Positions 46,738-56,590 are shown, counted from the first letter of the stretch. The stretch: DNA of 64,000 nucleotides from Pandoraea communis (GCF_902459745.1 NZ_CABPSJ010000003.1:186001-250000), one strand, 5' to 3'. Notes: a model not told the origin generated them from the sequence alone. Program-made: numbers and translations.

Positions 46738-47447
46738 GTGTGTTGCTCGAAGTGAAGGGCCTGAAGGTGGCCTATGGGCATATCGAAGCGGTGAAGGGCG
46801 TCGATTTCTCGTTGCGCGAGCATGAGATCACCTCGCTTGTTGGGGCCAATGGCGCGGGCAAGTCGACGACGCTGCTGGCGCTGTCCGGACTCATCAAGAG
46901 GCAGGCCGGCTCGATTCTGTTCCAGGGCGAAGAGATTGGTGGTTTGGCGCCGAACAAGATCGTGCAGCGCGGTTTGGTACAGGTGGCGGAGGGCCGAGCC
47001 ACGCTTACGACGATGTCGGTGCGCGAGAACCTTGAGCTAGGCGCCTACACGCGTCGAGACAAGCAGAACGTGAAGCCGGATCTGGACAAGGTGCTGGAGC
47101 GATTCCCGCGACTGGCGGAGCGAATCGACCAGATGGCGGGTAACTTGTCGGGGGGCGAGCAGCAGATGCTGGCGATTGGTCGTGCATTGATGGCGCGTCC
47201 GCGCTTGCTGTTGCTCGACGAGCCGTCGATGGGTCTTGCGCCGATCATCGTGCAGGGCATTTTCAGCACATTGAAAGAGATCAACGCGGATGGGTTGACC
47301 ATCTTCCTGGTGGAGCAGAATGTGCGGCAGGCGTTGAAAATTGCGCAACATGGTTACGTGCTGGAGACGGGCAAAGTGGTGTTGGAAGACACGGGCCGCA
47401 ACCTGCTGGGTAACCCTCGAGTACTGGAAGCGTACCTAGGCGGATGA
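46734..47447 (+). CDS. livF: Branched-chain amino-acid ABC transporter ATPase LivF
   Basis: A 237-residue second ATPase of the transporter. Walker A is GANGAGKST, the signature NLSGGEQQML, and Walker B LLLLDEPSMGLAP followed by VEQNVRQAL. The ATG overlaps the livG stop (ATGA). A hairpin terminator lies about 70 bp after the stop. Confidence 0.95.
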   Translation: MSVLLEVKGLKVAYGHIEAVKGVDFSLREHEITSLVGANGAGKSTTLLALSGLIKRQAGSILFQGEEIGGLAPNKIVQRGLVQVAEGRATLTTMSVRENLELGAYTRRDKQNVKPDLDKVLERFPRLAERIDQMAGNLSGGEQQMLAIGRALMARPRLLLLDEPSMGLAPIIVQGIFSTLKEINADGLTIFLVEQNVRQALKIAQHGYVLETGKVVLEDTGRNLLGNPRVLEAYLGG

Positions 47448-47516
47448 GTTTCTAAGAAAGAGCACATAACCCCTCATTCATGTGGGGGAGGGGAAGAGCA
47501 GACGACGTAGCCAGCG

Positions 47517-47561
47517 CGGCGTCGACGGGTTATCTGACGATAGCTGGTCGACGCCGTTTTT
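47517..47561 (+). terminator. Terminator of the liv operon
   Basis: Ten-bp stem CGGCGTCGAC/GTCGACGCCG enclosing a 20-nt loop, followed by five T. Confidence 0.75.
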
Positions 47562-47605
47562 CGTATAGGGGGGGATAGAAGGCCCCCTTCGAAGGCGAGG
47601 GTGGA

Positions 47606-47676
47606 GACGGATCGGGGCCCCTTTCTGCAGCGAGTTGGGTTTATGTCTGAGAGGCGGAAAGGGGCTCCGATCCGTC
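47606..47676. repeat. Long near-perfect inverted repeat
   Basis: Twenty-bp arms at 47606-47625 and 47657-47676 match with a single mismatch (a G-U pair in RNA on one strand), around a 31-nt spacer. There is no T-tract on either side, so it is not a simple terminator. Confidence 0.85.
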
Positions 47677-47854
47677 TGGAGGGGGGTGTTAAGGGTAAGT
47701 CAGAGCGACAATCGAAGAGAAAAAAAGGCACATTGGCAGGGGGGATGAATTGGTGCATGCTGCGGCTAAACGGTAGTCGGAAGGGGGGGGCGTTCCCGGT
47801 GCCAGATGATGCCGGGGCTGCATGGGGCTTCGAAAAAACGGCGAAGGGGGCGAC

Positions 47855-49294
47855 ATGGACGGCTTTCTGATGGAGCGGGCATCGAGGGGGCAGCGGGCAT
47901 TGGCGGGCTGTCTGGCGATCGCGATCCTTGCCGCTTTGATATTGACGGCACCGCAGGCGACGGCAGCGTTGCCGGCGGTCGCGCCATTTTTGCCCATGTG
48001 CGGGTTGACCGTGTTCACGACGGCGGCGATTGCATCGTTTCTGTTGGCGGCGCAGTTTCAGGTAAGTCGGCTGCCGGTGTTCGGGCTGCTTGCCGGTGCC
48101 TATGCGTTCACGGCGTTGACTGTTGCCATGCAGTTGTTGACGCTCCCGGGCCTGTTCTCGCCGCAGGGCTTATTCGGTGCGTTTCCGACGACATCCGGCT
48201 GGATCTGGGCGATTTGGCACATGGGTTTTCCCTCGCTAGTGCTCATCGCCATGATTTCGCGGCGTCTTTTCGTGTTGCAGTCCGTGACGCAGATGCTGCC
48301 GACGGGGCGGGCGTTGTGGCTCTTCGTCGGTTTGCCGCTGGTGGTGGGGGCGTTGCTCTGCGTGACGGTATTGGCCGTGCAGTTGCCGCCTGCGCTGGCG
48401 CCGGCGACGGCACCGGGGGACTTCTCTGCGCGGGGCGCGGGCGTGGTGTTGCTGGTGGTGAATCTTGTTTCGTTGGGCGCCGTGCTGGCGATCGGCCGTC
48501 TGCGTACCGTGCTGGATTTGTGGATGGCGCTGGCAGTCCTTGCGTGCGTGACGGACACCGTGCTCAGCCTGATGAGCACCGTGCGATTCTCGCTGGGCTG
48601 GTACCTGGCGCGGCTGTTCAGCATGTCGGCGCCGGGGTTACTCGTTTGCGTGCTCGTGTGGGAAGTCTCGCGGTTGTATCGAGAACTCACGCGTGCGCAT
48701 CTGAGATTGATCGAATACAGCAACCGCGATGCGCTCACCGGCATCTTCAATCGCCGCTACTTCAACGACCGGTTTCCGCAGGATTTCGAGCAGGCGCGCC
48801 GCTCTGGGCACCCGTTATCGCTGTTGATGGTCGACGTCGATTATTTCAAGCGTTACAACGACCAGTACGGCCACCCCGTGGGTGACGAGTGCCTTGAGCA
48901 TGTCGCACTCGCCATCATGCGGGCGACGCATCGGCCAGCGGATATCGTGGCGCGTTACGGTGGCGAAGAGTTCGTGATCGTTCTGCCCGAAACCGACGCG
49001 AATGGCGCATATTTCGTCGCCACGCGCGTAACGGAGGGCGTGCGGGCGTTGGCGAGGCCCGCTCCGGGGCCGCAAGGGATTGTGACCGTCAGTGTCGGGT
49101 GTGCGACGCACGTGCCACAGCAGGGGAATGCCGGCGATACGCCGGAGCGCCTGATCGCATTGGCCGATGAGGCGTTGTACACGGCCAAGCGTCTCGGCCG
49201 TGACCGCGTGTATGTTTCCGAGGGCGTTGCGCTGGCGGCTGACGGCAAAGGCGGTGCGGCGGAGCATGTGCCGCACGCCAACCTGCACGCCTGA
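47855..49294 (+). CDS. Membrane-bound diguanylate cyclase (GGDEF)
   Basis: Makes cyclic di-GMP from two GTP. The 479-residue protein has a seven- to eight-helix membrane sensor resembling MASE4 (about residues 15-270), then a GGDEF domain starting near RDALTGIFNRRYFNDRF. The active site is RYGGEEF, and the product-inhibition site RPAD lies five residues before it, so it should be active and feedback-inhibited. The ATG at 47855 is used because it follows GAAGGGGG; an earlier ATG at 47822 gives an unconvincing extension. No phosphodiesterase domain. The signal is unknown. Confidence 0.93.
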   Translation: MDGFLMERASRGQRALAGCLAIAILAALILTAPQATAALPAVAPFLPMCGLTVFTTAAIASFLLAAQFQVSRLPVFGLLAGAYAFTALTVAMQLLTLPGLFSPQGLFGAFPTTSGWIWAIWHMGFPSLVLIAMISRRLFVLQSVTQMLPTGRALWLFVGLPLVVGALLCVTVLAVQLPPALAPATAPGDFSARGAGVVLLVVNLVSLGAVLAIGRLRTVLDLWMALAVLACVTDTVLSLMSTVRFSLGWYLARLFSMSAPGLLVCVLVWEVSRLYRELTRAHLRLIEYSNRDALTGIFNRRYFNDRFPQDFEQARRSGHPLSLLMVDVDYFKRYNDQYGHPVGDECLEHVALAIMRATHRPADIVARYGGEEFVIVLPETDANGAYFVATRVTEGVRALARPAPGPQGIVTVSVGCATHVPQQGNAGDTPERLIALADEALYTAKRLGRDRVYVSEGVALAADGKGGAAEHVPHANLHA

Positions 49295-49320
49295 TCCGGA
49301 TGCCCGGCGTGAGAACGAGA

Positions 49321-49342
49321 ACGGCGCGCGCGTGCGCGCCGT
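49321..49342. terminator. Hairpin between the diguanylate cyclase and folA
   Basis: Nine-bp GC-rich stem ACGGCGCGC/GCGCGCCGT with a 4-nt loop between two convergent genes. No T-tract on either strand. Confidence 0.5.
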
Positions 49343-49346
49343 CAGA

Positions 49347-49835
49347 TCAAATTCGCTCGTAGGTGACGAACGCGTAATCGAAGTCGTTCGGGGCGGGGGA
49401 GTGATGCGTCTCACGTGCCGTTTCCCGCCATTGGGCCGAGGGTAGATCGGGGAAGTGAGCGTCGCCCTCGAACGCTCTGGCAATCTCCGTGACGATCACC
49501 TTGTCCGCGCTCGCCAGCGACTCAGCGTACAACTGCGCGCCGCCGATCAGGCAGACTTCCTCGGTGCCCACACACAGCCGCATCGCGTCGACAAGCGAGC
49601 CGGCCACCTCGCAGCCATCGATTTTCAGATCCGGATTGCGCGACACCACGATATTGCGGCGCCCCGGCAGCGGACGGCCGATTGAATCGTAGGTCTTGCG
49701 TCCCATGACGATCGGCTTGCCGAGCGTCGTCCGCTTGAAGTGGGCGAGATCTTCCGGCAAACGCCACGGCAATTGATTGTCGCGCCCGATCACGCCGTTT
49801 TCGGCGCGGGCAACGACCAACGTGAGAATCGTCAT
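49347..49835 (-). CDS. folA: Dihydrofolate reductase
   Basis: NADPH-dependent reduction of dihydrofolate. The 162-residue enzyme shows [39 protein letters not shown] and [12 protein letters not shown]. The start at 49835 overlaps the thyA stop (ATGA), so the two are coupled: thymidylate synthase makes the dihydrofolate that this enzyme recycles. The longer upstream frame is antisense noise. Confidence 0.97.
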   Translation of the reverse strand: MTILTLVVARAENGVIGRDNQLPWRLPEDLAHFKRTTLGKPIVMGRKTYDSIGRPLPGRRNIVVSRNPDLKIDGCEVAGSLVDAMRLCVGTEEVCLIGGAQLYAESLASADKVIVTEIARAFEGDAHFPDLPSAQWRETARETHHSPAPNDFDYAFVTYERI

Positions 49836-50626
49836 ACGGCCACCGGCGCCTTGATATGCGGATGCGCTTCGTACCCGGTGATCTGGAAATCTTCGAAACG
49901 GTAATCGAAGATCGAGTCGGGCTTGCGCGCGATCTCGAGCTTCGGCAGCGGGAGCGGCTCGCGCGCGAGTTGCGTGGCGACCTGTTCCAGATGATTGTTG
50001 TACAGATGGCAGTCGCCGCCCGTCCACACGAAGTCGCCGACATCCAGCCCGGTCTGCTGCGCCATCATGTGCGTGAGCAGTGCGTAGCTTGCGATATTGA
50101 ACGGCACACCGAGGAAGATATCCGCGCTGCGCTGGTAAAGCTGGCACGACAGCTTACCGTTTGCCACGTAGAACTGGAAGAACGCGTGACACGGCGGCAA
50201 CGCCATGCGCGGAATCTCTCCGACATTCCATGCAGAGACGATCAGGCGGCGGGAGTCCGGTGTGGCGCGAATTTGGTCAACGAGCTGCGTGATCTGGTCG
50301 ATATGACCGCCGTCGGGCGTCGGCCACGAGCGCCACTGGGCACCGTAGACCGGACCGAGTTCGCCGTTGGCATCGGCCCATTCGTTCCAGATCGACACCC
50401 CGTTTTCCTGCAGATAGCGCACGTTCGTGCTGCCCTGCAGAAACCACAGGAGTTCATGCACGATGGACTTGATATGCACTTTCTTGGTCGTGACGAGCGG
50501 AAATCCTTCCTGCAGGTCGAAGCGCATTTGATAACCGAACACCGAGCGCGTGCCTGTGCCCGTGCGGTCGGTCTTGTCGGTGCCATGTTCGAGTACATGG
50601 CGCATGAAGTCGAGGTACTGTTTCAT
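49832..50626 (-). CDS. thyA: Thymidylate synthase
   Basis: Methylates dUMP to dTMP using methylene-tetrahydrofolate. The 264-residue enzyme begins [15 protein letters not shown] and has the nucleophile Cys in [15 protein letters not shown]. It also shows [18 protein letters not shown] and the C-terminal [10 protein letters not shown]. The start is ATG 50626; the ORF upstream of it is spurious. It forms an operon with folA. Confidence 0.98.
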   Translation of the reverse strand: MKQYLDFMRHVLEHGTDKTDRTGTGTRSVFGYQMRFDLQEGFPLVTTKKVHIKSIVHELLWFLQGSTNVRYLQENGVSIWNEWADANGELGPVYGAQWRSWPTPDGGHIDQITQLVDQIRATPDSRRLIVSAWNVGEIPRMALPPCHAFFQFYVANGKLSCQLYQRSADIFLGVPFNIASYALLTHMMAQQTGLDVGDFVWTGGDCHLYNNHLEQVATQLAREPLPLPKLEIARKPDSIFDYRFEDFQITGYEAHPHIKAPVAV

Positions 50627-50685
50627 AGGCCCATCCGTTTTGCCGGATTCTACCAGCCTCAGCGTGAGGGTGTGCTTCAGGGGCG

Positions 50686-51795
50686 TCAGACCGGGGCGCC
50701 ACCGACCGTGAATGCCACCGGATGCCGCACCGCCAGACGTAACCCCACGCGCTCCCCCGCCTCGTGCGCCAACTCGCCGTCGACACGTGCGATCACCTCC
50801 CGGCCCGACGCCAGACGCAGCGTATAAAGCTGGTCGGCGCCACGGAACGCACGCCTCACGAGCGTGGCTTCGAACGGACTGGCGGGGTCGTGCACAATGT
50901 CGTCCGCTCGCAGCAGAACGTCGACGTTCACCGGATAGGCGTCTTTCGCCGCCGCGCGCAACAACTTTTCCGCCAGCGCCGGCACGACGGCAATTTCCCC
51001 CAGTTCGAGTGAGATGCCGCCACCCTCGGTATTGCCCCGGAACGTGCCCGGAATCAGCGCGCCGCGGCCGATGAAGTCCGCAACCACACGATTGGCCGGC
51101 GTACGCCATAGCTCACGCGCGGGCGCCCACTGGGCAACGGCACCCGCATGCATCACCCCGATGCGATCGGCCATTGCGAAGGCTTCGTGCTGATCGTGCG
51201 TGACGAGAATCGCCGTCGCACCGCTCTCCCGGATGATCTCGCGCACCTCCACGGCCAGCCGTTCACGCAGATCGAGATCGAGATTCGAAAACGGCTCGTC
51301 GAGCAGCAGCAGGGCGGGGGAGGGCGCCAGCGCGCGCGCAAGCGCCACGCGTTGCTGCTGGCCGCCGGAGAGTTCATGCGGATACTTGCGCAACGCGCCC
51401 GCCAGACCGACCCGTTCAGCGAGTGTCTGCACCCGGTCATGACGCTCGGCCCGTGCCATGCGCCCAAGGCCGAAGCCGATATTCTGGGCCACGTTCAGAT
51501 GCGGGAACAACGCGTAATCCTGAAACACCACGCCGACGTGACGACGCTCGGGCGGCTCGCTCATCTGCGCATTGGCCACCTCGTGCGCGTCGAGGACGAT
51601 GCGGCCACCCGCCAGCGGCTCGAAGCCGCACACGGCACGCAGCACCGTCGTCTTGCCACAACCGGACGGGCCAAGCAGGCAGCCGATTTCGCCGCGTGCA
51701 AGCGATAACGACAGGTCGCGAACGGCCGTATGGACGTGGCCGGCGGCGTCGTAATTCACACAGATGTGGTCGAGCAGCAGATAAGGCAGAGGCAT
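50686..51795 (-). CDS. ABC transporter ATPase, ferric iron/FbpC-PotA type
   Basis: A 369-residue ABC ATPase. Walker [10 protein letters not shown], signature [15 protein letters not shown], Walker [13 protein letters not shown] and the switch His in VTHDQHEAF are present. The C-terminal TOBE-type regulatory domain (about 240-369) resembles FbpC rather than the polyamine group. It is divergent from the two-unit permease at 52070. No binding-protein gene is adjacent. Confidence 0.93.
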   Translation of the reverse strand: MPLPYLLLDHICVNYDAAGHVHTAVRDLSLSLARGEIGCLLGPSGCGKTTVLRAVCGFEPLAGGRIVLDAHEVANAQMSEPPERRHVGVVFQDYALFPHLNVAQNIGFGLGRMARAERHDRVQTLAERVGLAGALRKYPHELSGGQQQRVALARALAPSPALLLLDEPFSNLDLDLRERLAVEVREIIRESGATAILVTHDQHEAFAMADRIGVMHAGAVAQWAPARELWRTPANRVVADFIGRGALIPGTFRGNTEGGGISLELGEIAVVPALAEKLLRAAAKDAYPVNVDVLLRADDIVHDPASPFEATLVRRAFRGADQLYTLRLASGREVIARVDGELAHEAGERVGLRLAVRHPVAFTVGGAPV

Positions 51796-52069
51796 TGGCG
51801 TGGCGTAGCGTGTGTCGACGCGAGCACGTCAACGGAAACAGATGAACAGGCGCGAATCGGCGGCTTGGTTTGACGGCCGGGCACTTTCCATTTCCGGCCG
51901 CGTCAGAGTCCTAATCGCGAATGCGTATAATTTACACCGCTTTAGACCGGTGAACGCCTGCCGGTTCCCTTGCGGCGATGCAGGGCATACGGCGACTGGC
52001 CGTCACCGGCGTATTTCAAGCCGCCACCTGATCGTCCACCCATTGACTGCTACCCGTCTCGATCTGCCG
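51796..52069. promoter_or_regulatory. Divergent promoter region of the iron-type ABC genes
   Basis: A 274-bp gap with a perfect TATAAT at 51926-51931 on the plus strand, lacking a good -35. No convincing Fur box was found. The permease frame stays open back to 51812, so a longer N-terminus cannot be excluded. Confidence 0.45.
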
Positions 52070-53869
52070 ATGTCATCGACGCCTCCGTCACGCGCCGCCA
52101 CCGATTCTGTTTTCGTCGATACTTCGTCCGGGGCAAGTGATCCGGCTGAGGGTCTGGTCACGTCCGCCGCGCTCGCCGGTGCGGGACAGACGCCGTCACC
52201 CGGCGGTTCGTTTCATGCTTCCCCTGCCGCCCGGCGTGGGCGTGCACGCCGGCTGTGCAGCGTGTGGGCGTGGCGGTGGGTGGCGTGGGCCCCGGCGCTG
52301 ATCGTGCTTGTGCCGATGTTCGGCATCGTGGCGGCGCTGGGGGCGGGAGATGCTGGCACGCGCGCCATCCTCACCCATATGCTGGATACCGTGCTGCCCG
52401 AATACGCCCTCAATTCGCTGCGCATCTCGTTGGCGGTGAGTGCCGGGGTACTCGTCATGGGCGTGGCAAGTGCATGGCTTGTCGTTCACTATGCGTTTCC
52501 CGGACGACGTCTGCTCGAGTGGGCACTGATCCTGCCGCTCGCGATGCCCGCGTACGTGACGGCCTACGCGTACACCGACTTCCTCCAGTTCGCCGGGCCG
52601 GTGCAGAGCGTATTGCGCAAGCTGCTCTCGGTCGACCGTGTGGCGTGGTTTCCGGAGGTGCGCTCATGGTATGGCGCGGCGTGGGTTTTCACGGGGGCCT
52701 TCTATCCCTACGTCTATCTGCTGGCCCGCACCGCTTTTCTGGAGCACAGCCAGCGCTTCTTCGAGGCGGCACGCTCGCTCGGGTGTACGCCCGTGCAGGC
52801 GTTTGTGCGCGTGGCATTGCCGCTCGCGCGACCCGCGTTGGTCGCGGGGGTGGCGCTCGTGCTCATGGAGACGCTCGCCGACTACGGCGCCGTCGCTTAC
52901 TTCGGGGTGCCGACCTTTACGACCGGTATCTACCGTGCGTGGTTGTCGATGGGGGACCGGGTGGCAGCGGCGCAACTCTCGGCGTGCCTGCTGTTCGCCG
53001 TCCTTGTCCTGTTGATCGCGGAAGCACGCAGCCGGGCGCGGCTGCGGTATTACGGGGCGCCGGGACGCTCGCCGACGACGTCGAGACGCACTCGCCTGCG
53101 AGGCGGACGTGCGGCGCTGGCAACGCTTGCCTGTGCGCTGCCGCTCGTCATCGGCTTCCTGTTACCTGCGTTCATCATGCTGCGGCTCGCGGTCTCCGAA
53201 CTGGATCAGGTGCCTTGGCCACGCTATGGCGAATGGGTCTACAACACCGTGCGTCTGGCGGGCGTGGCGGCGTTCGTCGCGAGCGCCTTTGCCATCGTGC
53301 TCGGTTACGCCCAGCGACTGGCGCCGGGACGCGTGACACGCATCGCCGTCCGGCTCGTGGGCGTTGGCTACGCGATCCCCGGTGCGGTCATCGCCTTGGG
53401 CATTCTCACGCCGGTGCTGCATCTCGACACCTGGCTGGGCAACGTATTCGGCGCGGACGGCCTGGTGCTCGCGGGCACGGGGGGCGTGCTGATCTATGCC
53501 TATGTCGTGCGATTCCTGCCGGCGGCGCTGCAAAGTGTGGATGCCGGTTTCGCTCGCATCGCCCCCAATCTCGACGCCAGCGCCCGCAGCCTCGGCGTGG
53601 GCGGCTGGTCGATGCTGCGCCGGGTGCATCTGCCGCTGCTGCGCGGCAGTGTGCTGACGGCGGCACTGCTGGTATTCGTGGACGTCATGAAAGAACTGCC
53701 TGCCACGCTCGCGCTGCGGCCGTTCAATATGGACACGCTGGCGGTCGTCACGAGCCATTTGGCGGCCGACGAGCGCCTTGCCGAGGCCGCCGTGCCGGCC
53801 TTGACGCTCGTGCTCGTGGGACTGTTGCCGGTGCTCGTACTGGCCCGTGCCATTGCGCGGCGCGGGTGA
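52070..53869 (+). CDS. ABC transporter permease, fused two-unit (FbpB-like)
   Basis: A 599-residue inner-membrane permease in which two six-helix units are fused, as in FbpB/SfuB. EAA-type loops facing the ATPase appear twice: EAARSLGCTPVQAFVRVALP in the first half and ARSLGVGGWSMLRRVHLPLL in the second. The N-terminus before the first helix is long and Ala/Ser/Pro-rich (about 70 residues); the ATG at 52070 is the likely start. It works with the divergent ATPase. Substrate (ferric ion or other) is inferred from family only. Confidence 0.92.
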   Translation: MSSTPPSRAATDSVFVDTSSGASDPAEGLVTSAALAGAGQTPSPGGSFHASPAARRGRARRLCSVWAWRWVAWAPALIVLVPMFGIVAALGAGDAGTRAILTHMLDTVLPEYALNSLRISLAVSAGVLVMGVASAWLVVHYAFPGRRLLEWALILPLAMPAYVTAYAYTDFLQFAGPVQSVLRKLLSVDRVAWFPEVRSWYGAAWVFTGAFYPYVYLLARTAFLEHSQRFFEAARSLGCTPVQAFVRVALPLARPALVAGVALVLMETLADYGAVAYFGVPTFTTGIYRAWLSMGDRVAAAQLSACLLFAVLVLLIAEARSRARLRYYGAPGRSPTTSRRTRLRGGRAALATLACALPLVIGFLLPAFIMLRLAVSELDQVPWPRYGEWVYNTVRLAGVAAFVASAFAIVLGYAQRLAPGRVTRIAVRLVGVGYAIPGAVIALGILTPVLHLDTWLGNVFGADGLVLAGTGGVLIYAYVVRFLPAALQSVDAGFARIAPNLDASARSLGVGGWSMLRRVHLPLLRGSVLTAALLVFVDVMKELPATLALRPFNMDTLAVVTSHLAADERLAEAAVPALTLVLVGLLPVLVLARAIARRG

Positions 53870-54427
53870 GCGTGCAACGCCCTCCGGTCCCGTAAACTCT
53901 CGACAGGATTGGTGGTTGCCGCGCCGATAGCGCCGCACTATAGTCAAAGCAGACCCGGCAACGAAGCCGGGATGATTGAGCGTCAACAAAATGATTGCGA
54001 TCGTCATTTGCAAATGTTGGCTGTTCATGGCCTTGGCGTCGGCACCACCGCCCGAGGTATCGTTCGACACGGCGGACGGCGGCTGGGCTGCCGTTCTGCT
54101 CGCAGGAGCGATGCGCTAGTGGTTGTCCTGGGAGGGGCCGGCGCAGGCACTTGAGACGGATGCCCGACGTCCGATGGCAGTCTGCAACCTGCTGCCTTGA
54201 AGTCGGTTTCGTGCCGTTCGACGCCTGACGCGTTCTCCCCCCCTTGCGTCGTCGAATCACCGGTTTTTCCCGGATTCCGCGTTCGTTCACAGTCATTCAT
54301 GATGGTTTGCGAACGTTCGCCGGCGGTTCGGTGTTGTTTTCCGGCGTCGTCAGGGGCGGTCGCGAGTGGCGTTTTTGCCACATGCACCGCAAAATCGCTG
54401 TCAATGCAGTGCCTTGGGGAGATAGGC
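53870..54427. other. Region before the LysR gene
   Basis: About 560 bp. A CCCGGC/GCCGGG hairpin at 53954-53971, without a T-tract, may end the permease transcript. A 42-codon frame at 53991 and the open extension of the LysR frame look non-coding. The regulator's promoter must lie here. Confidence 0.5.
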
Positions 54428-55351
54428 ATGGCGCTATGGCGGATCGATCTTGTCTCGCTGCGACTGTTCGTCGCCGTTTGCGAAGAGAGCAGCATTGCCC
54501 GCGCTGCCGAGCGCGAATTCATCGCGCCCTCGGCCGTCAGCAAGCGTATCAACGACCTCGAATCACTTGTCGGTTCCGCACTTCTTCAGCGCCACAAGTG
54601 GGGCGTGCGTGCCACTCCGGCGGGCGAGGCCTTGTTGCATCACGCGCGCAACGTGCTGCGAAGTCTGGAGAAGATGCAGGGCGATCTGTCCGAGTACACC
54701 AGCGGTGTGCGTGGCCACATCCGCATCTTCGCCAACGTTTCCTCGATCGTCGAAACCTTGCCCGATGAACTCGGTGCTTTCCTGCGCCGGCATGATGGGG
54801 TCAAAGTCGACCTCGAGGAACACACCAGTGCGCAGGTCGTGCGCGGCGTGGCCGACGGCGCCACGGACATCGGCATCTGCTGGGACGCCGTCGATACCCG
54901 CGACGTCGAAGTCTTTCCCTATCGCCACGACCAGATCGTGACCGTGCTGCACCGTGAACATCCACTGGCCAGCGCGGAGCAACTCGCATTCGTCGAAACG
55001 CTCGATTTCGATCAGGTCGGCGTGCATCCGGACAGCGCCATGTACACCGTGCTGCGGCGCCTGGCCGCCGAGCAGGGCAAGACCGTCAAATTCCGCATTC
55101 ATGTATCGACGTTCGAAGCCGTGTGCCGCATGGTGCGCGCCAATCTCGGGCTGGCGGTGGCGCCGCGCGAGGCGGTCGGCATCTATTCGCAAGTGACCGA
55201 CGGTGAGGCGCTGCGCATCGTGCCGCTCACCGACCCGTGGGCGCAGCGGCGTCTGATCGTGTGTGTGCGCCGCTACGATGCCTTGCCTGTGGCATCGCGC
55301 ATGCTGGTCGATCATTTGTGCGCGCGTAACGTAACAGAGGGTAACGCCTGA
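54428..55351 (+). CDS. LysR family transcriptional regulator
   Basis: A 307-residue LTTR. The N-terminal winged helix-turn-helix is seen in LRLFVAVCEESSIARAAERE and APSAVSKRINDLE. A periplasmic-binding-like effector domain starts near HIRIFANVSSIVETLPDEL. The start at 54428 has GGGAGATAGG before it; the upstream extension to 54197 is not homologous. It is co-directional with, and 163 bp before, the binding-protein gene. It probably regulates the cluster in response to its substrate. Confidence 0.93.
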   Translation: MALWRIDLVSLRLFVAVCEESSIARAAEREFIAPSAVSKRINDLESLVGSALLQRHKWGVRATPAGEALLHHARNVLRSLEKMQGDLSEYTSGVRGHIRIFANVSSIVETLPDELGAFLRRHDGVKVDLEEHTSAQVVRGVADGATDIGICWDAVDTRDVEVFPYRHDQIVTVLHREHPLASAEQLAFVETLDFDQVGVHPDSAMYTVLRRLAAEQGKTVKFRIHVSTFEAVCRMVRANLGLAVAPREAVGIYSQVTDGEALRIVPLTDPWAQRRLIVCVRRYDALPVASRMLVDHLCARNVTEGNA

Positions 55352-55513
55352 AGCAGGGGGGAGCGGCAAGCATCGTGATTGGCGATGTCTGGCATGCCGA
55401 AACACAACTTGTCGTGGCATTGGTGGCAGCGGATGCTTTGCAGGGCCGATAGCGATTCCGGCCGACGAGCCGGAGCGCGCCTGTGTCCCGCATTGCGCGG
55501 GAGGAGACACGCG

Positions 55514-56590
55514 ATGACACATACCGAAGCGCGCCGAGTGCGCGATGCCGTGGGACGTCTGATTTTCGTTCTCACACTGATTGCGTTAGGCCTTGTCGCA
55601 TTGAGCCTGAGCGCCGGGGCATCTGCCGCCCCCGCCCAGCCGCTCGAAAAGCCGAAGATTACGATTGCCGTCGGCGGAAAGCCCGGCCTCTATTACCTGC
55701 CGTTGACCATTGCCGAACAACTCGGCTACTTCAAGGATGAAGGGCTCGACGTCACCATCGACGACTTCGCCGGCGGCTCGAAGGCCTTGCAGGCCGTTGT
55801 CGGCGGCAGTGCGGACGTGGGCACCGGCGCCTTCGAACACACGCTGCTGATGCAGACCAAGGGGCTCACCTATCAGGCGTTCGCCGTGTTGGGCGCGGCG
55901 CCGCAACTGGTGCTCGGTGTGGTGAAGGCCAAGGCCGGTGAGGTCAAGTCCGTCAAGGATCTGAAGGGGATGCGCATCGGCGTCAGCGCGCCGGGATCGA
56001 GCACGCACATGCTGGTGAACGTGGCGCTCGCGAAAGTGGGCCTCAAGCCGAGCGATGTGTCCATTGTCGGTGTCGGGAGTAATGCGACGGTGGTGGCCGC
56101 AGCCCGTGGCGGACAGGTCGACGCGATCTCCAACGTCGATCCGATGATGACGCTGTTGCAGGAGTCGGGCGACCTCAAGGTGCTCGTCGACACACGTACG
56201 CAAGCCGGCACCCGCGCCATGTTCGGCGGACCGATGCCTGCCGCCGTAATGTACGCGCCGCAGAGTTTTATCCAGAAGAATCCACGTACGGTGCAGGCAC
56301 TGGCCAATGCCATCGTGCGGGCGGACAAATGGCTCCAGCACGCCTCTGCCGCCGATCTCCTGAAGACGGTGCCGGAGCCCTATCTGCTGGGCGACAAGAC
56401 ACTCTATCTGAAGGCCTTCGCCAACTGCCGCGAGGCGTTTTCGCCGGACGGCATGATGCCTGCCGACGGTCCCGCCACGGCGCTGAAGGCGCTTGCGTCG
56501 TTCACCCCCGAGGTCAAGCCGTCGCAGATCCGGTTGAGCGACACGTGGACCAACACTTTCGCGATACAGGCGAATCGACAGTACCCCTGA
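55514..56590 (+). CDS. NMT1/SsuA-like ABC transporter substrate-binding protein
   Basis: A 358-residue exported protein of the NMT1/SsuA family, whose members bind sulfonates, nitrate, taurine, pyrimidine precursors or other aromatic and organic acids. A hydrophobic signal segment (LIFVLTLIALGLVALSLSAG) is followed by the mature KITIAVGGKPGLYYLPLTIA. Further motifs are GGSKALQAVVGGSADVG and VKDLKGMRIGVSAPGSSTHM. The start at 55514 follows GAGGAGA. No permease or ATPase gene is beside it. It precedes the aconitase-family gene. Confidence 0.93.
   Translation: MTHTEARRVRDAVGRLIFVLTLIALGLVALSLSAGASAAPAQPLEKPKITIAVGGKPGLYYLPLTIAEQLGYFKDEGLDVTIDDFAGGSKALQAVVGGSADVGTGAFEHTLLMQTKGLTYQAFAVLGAAPQLVLGVVKAKAGEVKSVKDLKGMRIGVSAPGSSTHMLVNVALAKVGLKPSDVSIVGVGSNATVVAAARGGQVDAISNVDPMMTLLQESGDLKVLVDTRTQAGTRAMFGGPMPAAVMYAPQSFIQKNPRTVQALANAIVRADKWLQHASAADLLKTVPEPYLLGDKTLYLKAFANCREAFSPDGMMPADGPATALKALASFTPEVKPSQIRLSDTWTNTFAIQANRQYP

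Larger units (their letters stand above)
47448..47854. other. Structured, G-rich intergenic region before the diguanylate cyclase
   Basis: About 400 bp without a gene. It holds the liv terminator (47517-47561), a long near-perfect hairpin (47606-47676), several G-runs and a run of eight G at 47783-47790 about 65 bp before the ATG at 47855. A small frame at 47601-47870 looks non-coding. Confidence 0.6.

Noticed and set aside
47601-47870. 89-codon frame through the long hairpin before the diguanylate cyclase
   Set aside because: Translation is low-complexity Lys/Arg/Gly and overlaps the inverted repeat and the start of the cyclase in another frame.
51812-52069. Upstream extension of the iron-type permease
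   Set aside because: Crosses a TATAAT element and has no permease-like sequence; the ATG at 52070 is more likely, though not proven.
53991-54119. 42-codon hydrophobic frame before the LysR gene
   Set aside because: No ribosome-binding site or similarity; too short to support.
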